Origin: Bombyx mori
Taxonomy: Eukaryota; Arthropoda; Insecta; Lepidoptera; Bombycidae
NCBI RefSeq assembly: GCF_030269925.1
Contig: NC_085131.1
Span: 5,069,501-5,133,500 of the forward strand
Direction: 5' to 3'
DNA: 64,000 nucleotides
Shown: piece by piece, positions 1 through 11,288 of the stretch
Position numbering within the stretch: position 1 is the first letter of the stretch
Layout of the letters: the number at the start of each line of letters is the position of its first letter
Made by a program: the position numbers and the translations under genes
The notes under the pieces: generated by a model
Told to the model about the DNA's origin: nothing
Database searches by the model: none
What the model saw: only the letters and a program-made list of their open reading frames with translations

Positions 1-162
1 AATTGCGCAATTAGTAGTTATAGGGAAAGTTTTTTTTGTGCGCATGAGTAGATACCACGATCCAATCTATTTCCTCACAAAGCACTAGTGCCTTCTAGTT
101 TGATGGGCAACATAGTCGTTACACAATATAACTGTAGCTACGAGATGATTGCGGCTTCACTT

Positions 163-304
163 TATTTATTTATTTTTTATTGCTTAGATGTATGGATGAA
201 CTCACAGCATTACTGCTTCACGGCAGAAATAGGCAGGGCGGTGGTACCTACCCGCGCGGACTCACAAGAGGTCCTACCACCAGTAATTACGCAAATTATA
301 ATTT
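163..304 (-). repeat. Bm1 SINE copy, internally deleted
   Basis: On the minus strand this copy ends in the Bm1 tail (ATCTAAGCAATA then A-rich). About 150 bp are missing between the 'gagctcac' block and the 'cattactgcttcacggcag' block. The tRNA-like head is absent. Reading frames containing VPTRADSQEV here are antisense SINE sequence, not genes. Confidence 0.85.
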
Positions 305-802
305 TGATGATGTCTATAGACCCCAATAACCATCAACGTTCCACGCAACAAAAAAAAAAGCATGTGTCTCTTTTTAATTTGATTAAAAGTTCTAGAATAG
401 ACGTAGAAATCTCAAGAACAGTAGTTGTATGAACAGAACGATCTGTGTCTTAATCCAGCACTGTGAAAGTAAATTCCTGATCAGAAATTGGCAATCTCGC
501 GCTATCGTTAAACGAATGTGATTACGATTTGATACTATTTGCATAATTGACATTGGAGTCAGGCACGAAGGAACCCAGGGAGTGCTTCAACCGAGAAGAA
601 TGTAAATTAGCTACTTATATGATGATCTGCCTACTTACAGGCACAAGTCGGAGCTGGAGCTATGAACTTATTATTTTAAGTGAACAATCTTATTGTTACG
701 GTTGTCTACATTACAAAAATATTATTATTCAACACGTTCTCACCACGGTTTTTACTGTTACTGAATTCTCGAAATTTCCACGCTAGCAATGCACGTGCAG
801 AA
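305..802. other. Unique AT-rich sequence, no gene seen
   Basis: Short open frames occur on the plus strand at 547-786 and 680-877, but they show no recognisable domain and the latter runs into a Bm1 copy. I see no repeat family here. Confidence 0.5.
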
Positions 803-1047
803 ACTGTTAGTAGGACCTCTTGTGAGTCCGCACGGGTAGGTACCACCAACCTGCCTATTTCTGTCGTTAATCAGTAATGCGTTTCGGTTTGAAGGGTGGG
901 GTAGCCGTTGTAACTATACCTGTGACCTTAGAACTTATATCTCAAGGTGGGTGGCGCATTTACTTTGTAGATGTCTATGGGCTCCAGTAACCACTTAACA
1001 CCAGGTAGTCTGTGAGCTCATCCGCCCATCTAAGCAATAAAAAAAAA
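803..1047 (+). repeat. Bm1 SINE, 5'-truncated (~245 bp form)
   Basis: The copy starts at the ACTGGTGGTAGGACC block (here slightly mutated) and runs to CATCTAAGCAATA plus an A run. Its 5' breakpoint is shared with eight other copies in the window. Confidence 0.9.
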
Positions 1048-1420
1048 CGTGGTAAAAAAAGGAAATTTATAGTTCAAAATTACGCTCATGCTATATTTAC
1101 TTGTTCAATATTATACAGCTCGTTTAGCTTAAATCGCTGAGCTAGAAAGCATTCAAAGCTTTTGCTTCGAATAAAGATGATTCCGATACTTTTAATATTT
1201 GATGTACAAACTCGTGGGAAGTTTTAATTTAATTGGCTATGAACACTTTATGGAGTCAGAGAGGAACTTACAATTTCTTTATGAAGTTAAAGCCCCGTCT
1301 TAAAACTTTGCAATTAAACAGTTTCGATGCTTCTATGAAGTTCGTAAAATTGTCAGGTTGAAAATTTTAGGTTGGCTTAATGCTGATTTTTTGATTATCA
1401 GATTAATAATAATATTATTA
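1048..1420. other. AT-rich sequence, no gene seen
   Basis: No domain-bearing frame or known repeat is visible. It ends in an ATT-rich stretch that served as the target of the Helitron that follows. Confidence 0.4.
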
Positions 1421-1710
1421 TCTATATATATAAAAACGAATTGCTGTTCGTAAGTCTCGCTAAAACTCCAGAACGGCTGGACCGATTTGGTTAATTTTGG
1501 TCTTGAATTGTTTGTGGAAGTCCAGAGAAGGTTTAAGAGGTAGATAAATATGAAAATGCTCGGAATTAAATAAAAATAACAATTTTGTTTTTCCTTTGAT
1601 GTGTCCTCCGTCGGACGGATTCCTTTTATTTGTTTTAAGTTTAGATTGTACAAAAATTTAGGTCTTTTATTTATCGATTGATGCACTACGAAGTCTGCCG
1701 GGTCAGCTAG
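1421..1710 (+). mobile_element. Short non-autonomous Helitron-like element (family H1)
   Basis: The copy begins with TCTATATATATAAAA and ends GGTCAGCTAG. It is flanked by A on the left and T on the right, the insertion context known for Helitrons (5' TC, 3' CTAG, between A and T, no target duplication). It is 290 bp and codes for no Rep/helicase. Related copies lie at 30449-30747 and 63632-63916. The minus-strand 117-aa frame at 1333-1686 is an antisense reading of this repeat. Family assignment rests on the termini and copy comparison. Confidence 0.8.
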
Positions 1711-1867
1711 TTTTTAGAATAAAAAATACACAAAAACAGCTATATGAGTGGATTAATAGAATAATTGTTTATTTTTACACAGTTTACATAATATTAGTTA
1801 TGTTTGTGCGATGATTGAAAAATCGGGTATAGCGAATTAAGTTCTTTTATATTTTTATTTTTTATTA
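1711..1867. other. AT-rich sequence between a Helitron and Bm1
   Basis: Nothing recognisable. Confidence 0.4.
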
Positions 1868-2320
1868 TTATATTTATTAAGATAGGTGGACGAGCTCACG
1901 GCCCACCTGGTGTTAAGTAGTCATCACGGCCCGTAGACATTAACAACATAAATACCGCCACTCACCTTGAGACAAGAGTTCTATCTAAGTATCAGTTTAT
2001 ACAGTGCAACGGTAACAAGTACAAGAATGGGCCTTTAACCCGAAACGCATTACTGTTTCACGGCAGAAATAAACAGGGTGGTGGCACCTACCCGTGCGGG
2101 CTCATAAGACGCCCGACCACCAGTAATTACGTACATTATAATTTTACGGGTTTTTATTTTTATTTTCAATACACGATGTTATTCCTTCACCGTGAAAATA
2201 ATTCGTGAACATGTGTAAAAGTATTTCATCAGCCAAATTGGTGCACCAGCCTACGAGATTCGAACACGGGCATATTATAATGCACCGGGTGTCTTCTTAT
2301 CTTTTGGGCCACGACGACTT
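1868..2320 (-). repeat. Bm1 SINE, full-length but old copy
   Basis: On the minus strand it runs from the tRNA-like head (GTCGTCGTGGCCC with a degraded A box, and a B box close to GGTTCGAATCTC) to the AT-rich tail. Many substitutions and small indels mark it as an old insertion. Confidence 0.85.
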
Positions 2321-4382
2321 CATATAAAACATTTTCATCACTTAAAGTTCCTCCCAAAGCCGAAGTAGATATCCAGATAAGCATATGTTCTTATTATTGA
2401 AATGGACAAAATAAAATACACTCTTACGGGTGATAGCGTGTTTTCAAAGCCCACACGTATAGGGACCATCTAGCATGTTTTGCCACGAAGTAGTTCAGGG
2501 TTTTCGGGTTGAAGAGTTGAATGGCCTTTGTTTAATAAAGGAACTAACATTATACAACACATTAAACAACAATGTGAATGCTACCGCCCACCTTGAGTTA
2601 TGAGGTCAAGTCTTAACGTATAGTAATAACTGTAGCTATAAATTCCAAATCGGTATTTAGTACACAGCACAACATAATTACAAAATAATAATAAAAAACG
2701 TGACTGAGTGAGCGACAAAAACAAGATGGCCGCGAATAGCCTTCGTAGATTGATGACGAAACATATTCTACTCCGACGGACTCTGTATCAGATAATTGAT
2801 ATTCAGTAAATATTGGCGGATAAAATAAACCCGAAAATTGAGTTCCAAAACAGGCCTAAATTAATTTGCAACTTCATAACAGCTTCGTGTCGGCGTAAAA
2901 TTTTTATTAAACCCAAATCCCGGGTCTTGTTTTGTATACTGTAGCCATGGCGTTTGATAAACTCTTTCCGTTCGTAAATTTATTCTTCACCTAATTTTCG
3001 GACATTACTTTCGCTAATTAATCTGGATGCTGTTCTTTGGTGCTTTATTGTAAAAACGTTGACCACAGAGTCTGTTAAGGATTCGAAGGATTAAGAATGG
3101 GAAAATTTAAATAGAATCGATCGATTTTATCCTATTCATTATCATTGATTCCGTTTGAGCGCAAGGGGCGCTGTAATTTGAAACCTCACGAATCGATGCA
3201 CCCGTAATGTTCCAGACAATATTTTTTAATACGCATTACCCCAAATCGTATTTAATTCCAGTTACGGCGCAGTAGCCGATAATTTTAATTAAAATATCCG
3301 AACCGTTCTGTAAACTAGAAACTTAATTATAAAAGCTACGAACTCTGTTTTTGGTACTTCGAATTGTTTGATAGTCAATTTATTAATACGTCTAAAGCCT
3401 GAAGTAATTTGTGAAACTACTTTATCAGTTTGTATGAATGTTGAGAGAGAATTTAAGTTATATGCTTCTTATTATTATTATTTACTTATTAATGTGTTTA
3501 TTAAACTTTAAACACATAACATTTGAAAAAAGTTAGAAATTATTGTTTTCATATTTTTTTATTGTTACGATAAAAATTTTTTAGTTCTACAGCAGTTTGG
3601 CCTATTGTTTATTAACTATACCTATATATTGATGATTAGTTTATTCTAGTTGTTGTGTAGATGACACAGAACAGAATTCTGTATATTTGGAGTTTAATTA
3701 ATCTAATTATACCTCTAGGTGTAAGTTGCATGTCGCCGGTCCTTAGAACGCCTATTCTAAACTTTAGAACTAAAACCGTACTAACAAAGCAACAGCGTCA
3801 TTGTAGAGCTCATGGGCATGACTCTAAATAATTATATTGATGTAGAAAATTCACTTATCAAAAATATATGTATTTTCTCAACGCTGTTCAAGCTGTTCGT
3901 TCGATTTTGATGAAACTTTTTGCATTTGTCATTCATACTTCAGAGAATGATTTTGTTATTTACCATGAACATTAGAGCATGCGTCGCGCTAATTTCTTCG
4001 TCTTCTTCTTGCTCTAATCCCACATTACGTGGTGTCGGGCCAGCATGTCTTCTTATCATGCTGCATAAGTGTTGCGCATGAGTTTTACAGCCGGTCGCTT
4101 GCGTGATGTCAACCCTCCTTGAGTTATATCTCTGGAGATATAATAACAGTAGGAGCGTGTTCATTGCAAAATGTCATAGAGGTAGACTTTTCTGTTTCTT
4201 CTTTTAGTGTTTCTTCATCCGAGATTTACTATACACCCATAAAAATGGGTTCATCACTTTATAAAAATCTAAGGAGATAATACCTATATTTAACATTATG
4301 TGTATTCTATAATACTGGGATGTTATTTTAATGAAGATTTTTGTTTTGATTTTGTTCTTTTTTTGTTTTGTTGTTGTTGTTT
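2321..4382. other. Long unannotated AT-rich stretch
   Basis: I see no gene. A 74-aa minus-strand frame at 3940-4164 has no recognisable domain. A weak Bm1-like patch (2585-2650, with 'caccttgagttatgaggtc') may be a very old SINE remnant. Confidence 0.4.
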
Positions 4383-4520
4383 GTTATTCTTTTGTTAATG
4401 CACTTACCATGCATTATCTCTGCACCACCCTATGGTTGACTGGAAGAGACTGCCCATGGCATTAAGTCCGCCTGTGTACAAGTTTTATTTTGTGCATAAA
4501 GTATAAATAAATAAATAATC
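4383..4520 (+). repeat. Retroelement 3' end, common lepidopteran type
   Basis: The stretch contains 'ggttgactggaagagac', then 'aagtccgcctgtgtaca', then an AATAAATAAATAA tail. From memory this resembles a retroelement 3' end found widely in Lepidoptera. No coding part remains, so the class is left open. Confidence 0.5.
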
Positions 4521-5294
4521 CAGAATTCTATACAGCTTAATCTAATTGATCGATCTATTCAAAGGGGTAATTGGACAAGACCATCACAACCTCTCTTTGG
4601 CTTTGCGGTCAGCCGTGACTATCGTATAATCCACATATATATATAGTACACAGAGAATCGACAAATGTATAGGGCCGATTATTCAGTAATCAAATAAAAG
4701 TGAATACATAATTTATAAAGAATATTGGAACTCTATTGATTAGTAAAGTGCATTTATTTAATTATGTTGTCGATCATTGTTTATTAATTATCTCCGACAT
4801 ACTTTGCTATGTTTCGAAAATTATACTGTTTTTATGGTCACGGACGACAAGTCGTTACGAAATAGAACATCAAATCATACTTTCACGGTTTTAATTATGT
4901 CTACGACTCTTGAATACCGAAGAAAAATATGCGGTATAGACTATGGGATTTTTCCTTCGATCAATAATACTACTATTGATCGAAGGATTTTTCAGTGATA
5001 GCATCTTATAAATCGATAAACGCTGCTGGCTGCACGCACGAAAAAATGTCACGTTCCACCTGAGCCTGAGCGTGTAAGCGAGAGCGAGAAGCGATAGAGA
5101 TGCACGATCGGCCCAAGCGTTATTTTATCGAAAAAATTGTAATTTTCAAAATTCTTGGTATTATACAAAATAATGATAATTCAGTAATAGTATTTCAATT
5201 CAATTCATAAAAGTATACAATCTTTCATCAATGTTTCTTGATGACGTTATCACGTAAAACTAACGTCATTAAACTGACTTTACAGAAAACCAAT
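4521..5294. other. Unannotated AT-rich stretch
   Basis: A 73-aa plus-strand frame (4777-4998) ends in an inverted repeat around 4950-4996 (TCGATCAATAATACTACTAT facing TTGATCGA). No known domain. 5030-5110 is locally G+C-richer but not recognised. Confidence 0.4.
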
Positions 5295-5481
5295 TTTATT
5301 TTTAGTCATTAGGACACCTGCAAGTGGTTACTGGAGCCCATAGACAGCTACAACGTAAATGCGCCATCCACCTTGAGATATAAGTTCTAAGGTCTCAAGT
5401 ATAGTTACAACGCCTGCCCCACCCTTCAAACCGAAACGCATTTCTGCTACACGGCAGAAATAGGCAGGGTAGGTACAAGGA
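5295..5481 (-). repeat. Bm1 SINE fragment
   Basis: Matches the middle of Bm1 (AAGTGGTTACTGGAGCCCATAG through GGCAGAAATAGGCAGGGT read on the plus strand). The tail is degraded and the head is missing. Confidence 0.85.
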
Positions 5482-6051
5482 AAAATTACGGTATTAAGCC
5501 ACAAAAGCCCTATCAACTTAGAAACAATTCCGAACCAGGCTCAGACCAGACAACTTTATTGTTTTATCAAACGAAATCTTTCAATCAGTCTCGGTCAGTT
5601 ATTTGTTACATAGAAAGCAAACAGACCAATAAATTAATCCGACCGATCATTGTATACCTTAATCGCTTCGTGATCAGCGACGTGAACAGTTCAAGCCCTT
5701 GTAATTACCGGTAATTGCAGTACGAGACTATCGCGCTGTAGTGCACATGAAAAGCGGTGTCTGAATAGCTGAGATACAATTACGTTTGAGATAATACGAT
5801 AGCTAATCAAATAGTATCTATTTCAAGTTTATTTGATTTGCTTGTTTTATACAAATATAGTTCCGATGAGATTGAGATTTTATTGGATAAAAGATTTTTA
5901 TTAATATTTTAAGTAAGTCGAAAAGCTATCCATTTCTAGTATATGTTACGTATGTTTTTTTTTTTAAATAAGCCTAGTTTATGTATTTTTTACTCGATCG
6001 CGATTCGATTCGGTAAAATTATTATTAAGTTTATTTATTATTATATTTTTT
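5482..6051. other. AT-rich sequence, no gene seen
   Basis: Nothing recognisable beyond T and AT runs near 5960-6060. Confidence 0.4.
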
Positions 6052-6475
6052 TATTATTATTAAATTAATACGTAAAGCAATAACTTTGTAACCCGTGTAT
6101 GTTGTGTTTACAAAAATTCCGCGAAAGCAGAATTATGAAATTTCGCGCACTTATAGAGAATATAGAAAATGAGTGCAGAATGTGTTTTTTTTTTTATTAT
6201 GGATAAAAAAATACATTAAATCATTATAAAAAAACATTACACACTCTTTGTTTATTGTCAAACTTCTGTTATTGTTTAAAGTCTGTGATCAAATTGAGAA
6301 TAGATATATTGTTTTCTCTTTAATATTATTTGTCTATTGTGTAGTCTGGGCGAAATATGTGATTATAGAATTGAAATACTCGTAGTCTTTGACAATGGAA
6401 TGTTCAAACTTTTATTATAATTTCAAATAATTATAGTCGAATTTCGATCACTGAGGGACCACTAGTTATTAAATT
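6052..6475 (+). mobile_element. Old Helitron-like copy (family H2)
   Basis: The 5' part (TTAATACGTAAAGCAATAAC) and the 3' end (GTCGAATTTCGATC, GAGGGACCACTAG then T) align with the H2 copies at 23977, 34603 and 35738, which lie on the other strand. CTAG is followed by T as expected. The sequence is diverged, so this is an old copy. No coding capacity. Confidence 0.7.
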
Positions 6476-6690
6476 ATATTATTATAAAGCCACGGAAACA
6501 TCGTGAAGCAAACTTCATTATAAAACCGGACAGTATGCGGTGTGTTTATCCAGTGTTCATCCTCACGAATGACTTCCACGATGAATGACCCGGCAAAACG
6601 TAGAATTTTAGTAATTTCAATACAATCGATACATCTCAATTCATGTTATGATATGTATGGGGGCTCAGATAATCAATTAAAACCAGATAA

Positions 6691-6982
6691 CTAGATGAAT
6701 GTTTTTTTGATAACGCCATCTTGTTGTGTCTTTAAAGCGGTTAGTTGCTCTCAATAAAGAAAAATAGTATTATTATCCGCCAATAGATGTCGGGACGAGT
6801 TGATTATTGAAAACACGAATAAAACAACATTTTCTGAAAATAATACGATTTATTTTACTTGATCAATTTATCGCCCCCGAAATCCCCTGTATACTAAATT
6901 TTATGAAAATCGTTGGAGCCGTTTCCGAGATTCAGGTTATATATATATATATACAAGAATTGCTCTTCTAAAGGTATAAGAT
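6691..6982 (+). repeat. CTAGATGATG-type interspersed repeat, copy R-a
   Basis: It starts CTAGATGA, contains 'gataacgccatcttgttgtgtc' and 'gaaatcccctgtatacta', and ends in a TATATA run followed by 'caagaattgctc' and 'aaggtataag'. Three further copies (15566-15790 minus, 17200-18130 and 43110-44690) share this order. The class is unresolved. The 'aaaatcgttggagccgtttccgag' core is typical of retroelement 3' ends in Lepidoptera. Confidence 0.75.
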
Positions 6983-7056
6983 GACATTAGTTCGTTGATC
7001 CGTACGTGCAATAGAAAGATTAAAAAAAGCTAGCGAAATTTCATAATGCCTCTGCG

Positions 7057-7201
7057 TTTTTTTTATTTTTATTGCTTAGATGTGTGGACGAGCTCACAGC
7101 CCACCTGGTGTTAAGTGGTTACTGGAGCCCATAGACATCTATAACGTAAATGCGCCACACACCTTGAGATATAAGTTCTAAGGTCACAGTATAGTTACAA
7201 T
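7057..7201 (-). repeat. Bm1 SINE, 3' ~145 bp only
   Basis: Only the tail-proximal part is present. The 5' breakpoint is in the TTGTAACTATACTGAGACC block, shared with copies at 11144-11288, 20431-20574 and 39708-39857. Confidence 0.9.
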
Positions 7202-7606
7202 CGACGATGAGTCGCAACTTCTAAAATAAAAGCCTATAATACGTTACGATCAGAGTGAGATTAGGAAGTTTCACGAATAAAATCAAAATTCAAGATAACG
7301 AAGTCTTTATTTCCAATAAACGGAGCGAGTTTCCAGCCCTATATTGGTAAGGACATATCTGTAAGCGCAGGTAGCTCCTCTGAAGCCGGTCTGTAATCGT
7401 ACAAGTTGAATCCGAAACCTCACGAGTTTGACTTTCGTCTGAACGTTATTTGTAGAGGTCTCGAGGATGCTTTTAGCTGAAATTTAATCGCTTTTAGTAC
7501 TCGAAGAGCGAGTTTGTTAAATCAACTTAAAAATATTCATAATCGACATTAGTTTAGAGCTAAAGAGATGAGTGGTGAAAAATGCTTTTAACATAGACTG
7601 TGCTAA
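7202..7606. other. Unannotated sequence
   Basis: No open frame with a recognisable domain and no repeat I can name. Confidence 0.4.
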
Positions 7607-7856
7607 TTTTTTTTTTTATTGCTTAGATGGATGGACGAGCTCACAGCCCACCTGATGTTAAGTGGTTACTGGAGCCCATAGACATCTACAACGTAAATGC
7701 GCCACCCACCTCGAGATATAAGTTCTAAGGTTTCAGTATAGTTACAACGGCTATCCTACCCTTCGAACCGAAACGCATTACTGCTTCACGGCGGAAATAA
7801 GCGGGGTGGTGGTACCTACCCGTGCGGACTCCCAAGAGGTCCTACCACCAGTGATT
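7607..7856 (-). repeat. Bm1 SINE, 5'-truncated (~250 bp form)
   Basis: Runs from the T-rich complement of the A tail to the CCTACCACCAGT boundary. The head is missing. Confidence 0.92.
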
Positions 7857-8162
7857 ATACATCTGCGCTTTTTGATGCAAAGAACGGAGGCGAGGAGAAA
7901 ATGAACGCGGCATTTACTTTGTTTGGTATTTAAGCTTCGGTGAGCCCAACAGCAGGCCAACCGTCTACAAGTGTACGCGTAAATGAATATCCTTCAACTT
8001 CACCCAATGATACCCGAGAAAAGTATATGCCACATTTAAGGACTTAAAAATGAGTTGCATTAACTAACAGTTGCATATACGACCTAAACAAACAGTGTAA
8101 GCCTTCAATAGTTTGATGAAGTAACAATTTCTAACGGTTTGATAACTGTACTGGTGGACTTT

Positions 8163-8421
8163 TTACTGGTGATAGGACCTCTTGTGAGTCCGCGCAGGTA
8201 GATATCACCGCCCTGCCTATTTCTGCCGTGAAGCAGTAATACATTTCGGTTTGAAGGGTGGGGCAGCCGTTGTAACTGTAACTATACTTGAGACCTTTTA
8301 GAACTTATGTTCCAAAGTGGGTGGCGCATTTACGTTTGTAGCTGTCTATGGGCTCCAGTAACCACTTTATATCAGGTGGGCTGTCAGCTCGTCCACCAAA
8401 GTAAGCAATAGAAAAAAAAAA
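8163..8421 (+). repeat. Bm1 SINE, 5'-truncated (~250 bp form)
   Basis: Starts at TTACTGGTGATAGGACC and ends in GTAAGCAATAG plus an A run. Contains a small duplication in the 'gttgtaactgtaacta' segment. Confidence 0.92.
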
Positions 8422-8454
8422 CACGTCTATAAAAAAACCAAAGTTTTATCAGCT

Positions 8455-8715
8455 TTGAGGAGGAGGGTATTCGTCTCAATTATCGCGACAGGTGATCTGT
8501 CAATCAGACCTCCCGACGGCGTGATTCATTACCGATCGTATTCACTAAGAAGAATTGTATGTGAAGTGCACAGCAAACTTTTCTGCGTAGACCCGACGCC
8601 CTCGAGCTGGAATTGTCTCGAGCGATACCGGAACCAGAGACAAGCAAAAGTATCCCCATTGCGGATTAGGTTTAACAAAGATAACAAAAAAAAAAAACGA
8701 TCTTGGATCATATAG
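8455..8715 (+). other. Unrecognised 86-codon open stretch, G+C-richer than surroundings
   Basis: An open frame of about 86 codons lies between two Bm1 copies, with no ATG start visible at its beginning. An overlapping open frame exists on the opposite strand (8529-8711). I recognise no domain. It could be unique DNA, an old element fragment, or noise. There is too little evidence for a gene call. Confidence 0.2.
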
Positions 8716-8827
8716 GAATGATAGACAAGAGTATTAGGAGTGAAATTTGCAATTGAGTAGTGAATGTCATCGCGCTATGTAAAAGCAACGGGTTTGGCCA
8801 TGCGCTAATCCAGCAGACAACATTTTG

Positions 8828-9266
8828 AAGTCGTCGTGGCCTAAAGAATAAGACGTCCGGTGCATTCGTATCTAGGCGATGCACCGGTGTTTGAATCCCG
8901 CAGGCGGGTACCAATTTTTCTAATGAAATACTTACTTAACAAATGTTCACGATTGACTCCACGGTGAAGGAATAATAGCGTGTAATAAAAAAAAACCCGC
9001 AAAATTATAATTTGCATAATTACTGGTGGTAGGGCGTCTTGTGAGTCCGCACGGGTAGGTACCGCCACCGCCTATTTCTGCCGTGAAGCAGTAATGCGTT
9101 TCGGTTTGAAGGGTGGGGCAGCCTTTGTAACTACACTGAGACTTTAGAACTCATATCTCAAGGTGGGTGGCGGCATTAACGTTGTAGATGTCTATGGGCT
9201 TCAGTAATCACTTAGCACCAGGTGGGCTATGAGCTCGTCCACCCAACTAAGCAATAATTAAAAAAG
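8828..9266 (+). repeat. Bm1 SINE, full length
   Basis: The tRNA-like head is clear: an A-box-like TGGCCTAAAGAAT, and a B box GTTTGAATCCC near 8895. The body follows, then the tail ACTAAGCAATAATTAAAAAA. Pol III promoters of this kind drive SINE transcription. About 439 bp, moderately diverged. Confidence 0.93.
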
Positions 9267-9368
9267 CATATAAAACTACTTCACAAATAGAAAAAAATAT
9301 TTTGAATTAAGGATAGGATGAAAAGAAAATTCAATTAAAAAGAAAGGAATATATCTGAGTAAGGCAAT

Positions 9369-9697
9369 TCATTCTCTCTCTTCTCTCTCTCTTCCCAGAT
9401 ATTTATCCCACATGGTGGTGGGGTCAGCTTTCCTGACTTTACTCCTCCACTTCGCTCTGTCTTCGACATCCTTTTCAGCAACATTGCATTCTCTCTTGTC
9501 CTTCAGCACTACGTTCCTCCACCTTGTCTTGGGTCTACCTCTAGGTCTCCGACCGGGGAGATCGAGCAGTAGCGCCAAGTTTCCGACGTAGTCAGGCGGC
9601 TTCCTTTCCACGTGACCATACCATCTCAGCCTACTCTCCTGCATCTTGTCGGCGATGTCCCGTACACCTAGACTTCCACGCACGTACTCGTTGTTCT
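9369..9697 (-). pseudogene. RTE-type LINE, 3' end of ORF2
   Basis: A continuous minus-strand frame carries the C-terminal signature common to RTE-like insect elements: YVRGSLGVRDIADKMQESRL, then WYGHV, GRRPRGRPKTRW and DRAKWRSKVRKADP. The open frame begins in the middle of the element (the EYVRG segment lies upstream of the first ATG), so this is a 5'-truncated insertion without the reverse transcriptase core. The stop codon lies in a GAGA-rich tail. It is unlikely to be functional. Assignment to RTE is from family knowledge; the exact family name is not claimed. Confidence 0.8.
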
Positions 9698-9789
9698 TTT
9701 TAATATAGGTGATTATGGACTAGTTCATATTCGATTATGGGCACTGAAACCTCAAGATTTAAATTACGTATATTAAAATGTATAAGTTG

Positions 9790-9918
9790 GACCGATGACT
9801 TGCGGCGATATGCTGGGAGAGATTGGATGCGGAAGGCGGAGGATCGTTCATTGTGGCGGACTATGGGAGAGGCCTACATCCAGCAGTGGATAGATACAGG
9901 CTGATGATGATGATATGT
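9790..9918 (+). pseudogene. Second RTE-type LINE 3' end with TGATGA tail
   Basis: The plus frame reads WTDDLRRYAGRDW, then EDRSLWRTMGEAYIQQW and a stop, followed by TGATGATGATG. This is the usual last exon-like block of a lepidopteran RTE-type ORF2 and its short trinucleotide tail. It is a separate insertion, in opposite orientation to the RTE fragment just upstream. Confidence 0.75.
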
Positions 9919-10479
9919 AAATTCCAAGTTTTATTATTCGTTTTGGTGTTGCCATTTCTTCTTGTGAAGGCGGAAACAACTATGTTTTATAAATGTACTA
10001 ACACTCGTCAATAGTTACAAAGCAGAAAAGAAAAACGAATAGAAGAGAAAACGGTACTGAACTATTTTCTCTTTGCTCATTTATATATGGATCTCAAAAT
10101 ATTATATCAAATATTAAATGATAATATATTTTATTCTACATATTAAGCGTTCTAATACAAATAAGTCTATGTATTCACTTAAACAGTTTGATTTGTGATT
10201 TTTGTATGACAAATATTTATTTCGTCTTACACATAAAAGCGTTTATACTGGATAAGCTTTATTGTCGTAAAGTTCTGATTAAGCTTAGCTTGAATAAGGG
10301 TAAAAATACATGGAAGGTTGAAGAATACCTCATCATTATGGAATTCTGACGCTTTTAAAACATTCATAGAGGTCATACCGATGCCATGAATAATGAGTAT
10401 CGGTGGAGTGATGCCTAAAATAGAACAGAACTTAGTGGGTATTATAAAATTACGTATGACGACTTTTTGTTCATTGTGT
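9919..10479. other. AT-rich sequence, no gene seen
   Basis: No domain-bearing frame or recognisable repeat. Confidence 0.4.
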
Positions 10480-10569
10480 AGCTGGTTTAATGCGCTCGCG
10501 GTCCGAATGATGTTAAGTAGTTATTGAAGCATAATCTCTGGTTTCCCTTCAAAACGTGTTAACCCTCAG
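10480..10569 (-). repeat. Degraded Bm1-like tail segment
   Basis: 'gatgttaagtagttattgaagc' resembles the Bm1 tail read on the minus strand. The sequence is interrupted downstream by a jockey-type 3' end. Confidence 0.4.
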
Positions 10570-10732
10570 AGAGAGCCTACTGAGTTTCTCGCCGGATCTT
10601 CTCAGTGGGTCGCGTTTCCGATCCGGTGGTAGATTCTGCGAAGCACGGCTCTTGCTAGGGTTCGGGTTAGCAAGTCGTCAGGCTTGAACCCCGTGAGCTC
10701 ATCTACTAGTTAACGTTACGCTGATATAGCCT
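10570..10732 (+). mobile_element. Jockey-type LINE 3' UTR fragment
   Basis: It matches the 3' UTR of the truncated jockey element at 13916-14110, segment by segment: 'gagtttctcgccggatct', 'gatccggtggtagattctgc', 'ctcttgctagggtt'. No coding sequence and no clear poly(A) remain. Confidence 0.75.
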
Positions 10733-10865
10733 CACCTTGAGGCATGAGGTCTAAATCTTAACCATGTAGTAAAAGCTGGCAGGCCTGTAGGGCGAATGAG
10801 AAGGCATTACTGCTTCGTGGTAGAAATAGGCCGAATGGTGCGAACTCAAAAGATGCCCTAACACT
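10733..10865 (-). repeat. Degraded Bm1-like segment
   Basis: 'caccttgaggcatgaggtc', 'ggcattactgcttcgtggtagaaatagg' in pieces and 'aactcaaaagatgccct' correspond to the Bm1 middle, read on the minus strand. With 10480-10569 it may be one SINE split by the jockey fragment. Confidence 0.5.
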
Positions 10866-11143
10866 TATCTATAAATACATATGCTTGAGCAAGTTTAAAT
10901 TTACTAAATAAGTAATGATACAAACTGAGTTGGCGGGCAGACTACCATGTTAATTTCAGATTTAGTTTTACATACGGCTAGCAACATGGCATTCTCGTAG
11001 AAGCAAATACCTGGCAGTTTGTATGTGCATACGGTTACATAAATTACTGGGAACTAAAAGTAATATAGTCTGTGCAATAGTAATACAAAAAGGCAACTTA
11101 AACTGGATTGCGCTTTGAATATTTTAATTGGAAATCGTGACTA

Positions 11144-11288
11144 TATTTATTTTATTTTATTGCATAGGTTTGGTAGACGTGCTCACAGCCCACCTGGTGT
11201 TAAGTGGTTACCGGTGCCCATAGACATCTACGACGTAAATGCTGCCACCCACCTTGAGGTATAAGTTCTAAGGTCTAAGTATAGTTAG
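11144..11288 (-). repeat. Bm1 SINE, 3' ~145 bp only
   Basis: Tail-proximal Bm1 sequence ending at the CTAAGTATAGTTA block, the same breakpoint as three other short copies. Confidence 0.88.

Noticed and set aside
8841..9068. Frames containing VPTRADSQ...LPPVI (also at 88, 25522, 31192, 37163)
   Set aside because: The same peptide appears at every Bm1 copy because it is the antisense reading of the SINE. It is not a gene family.
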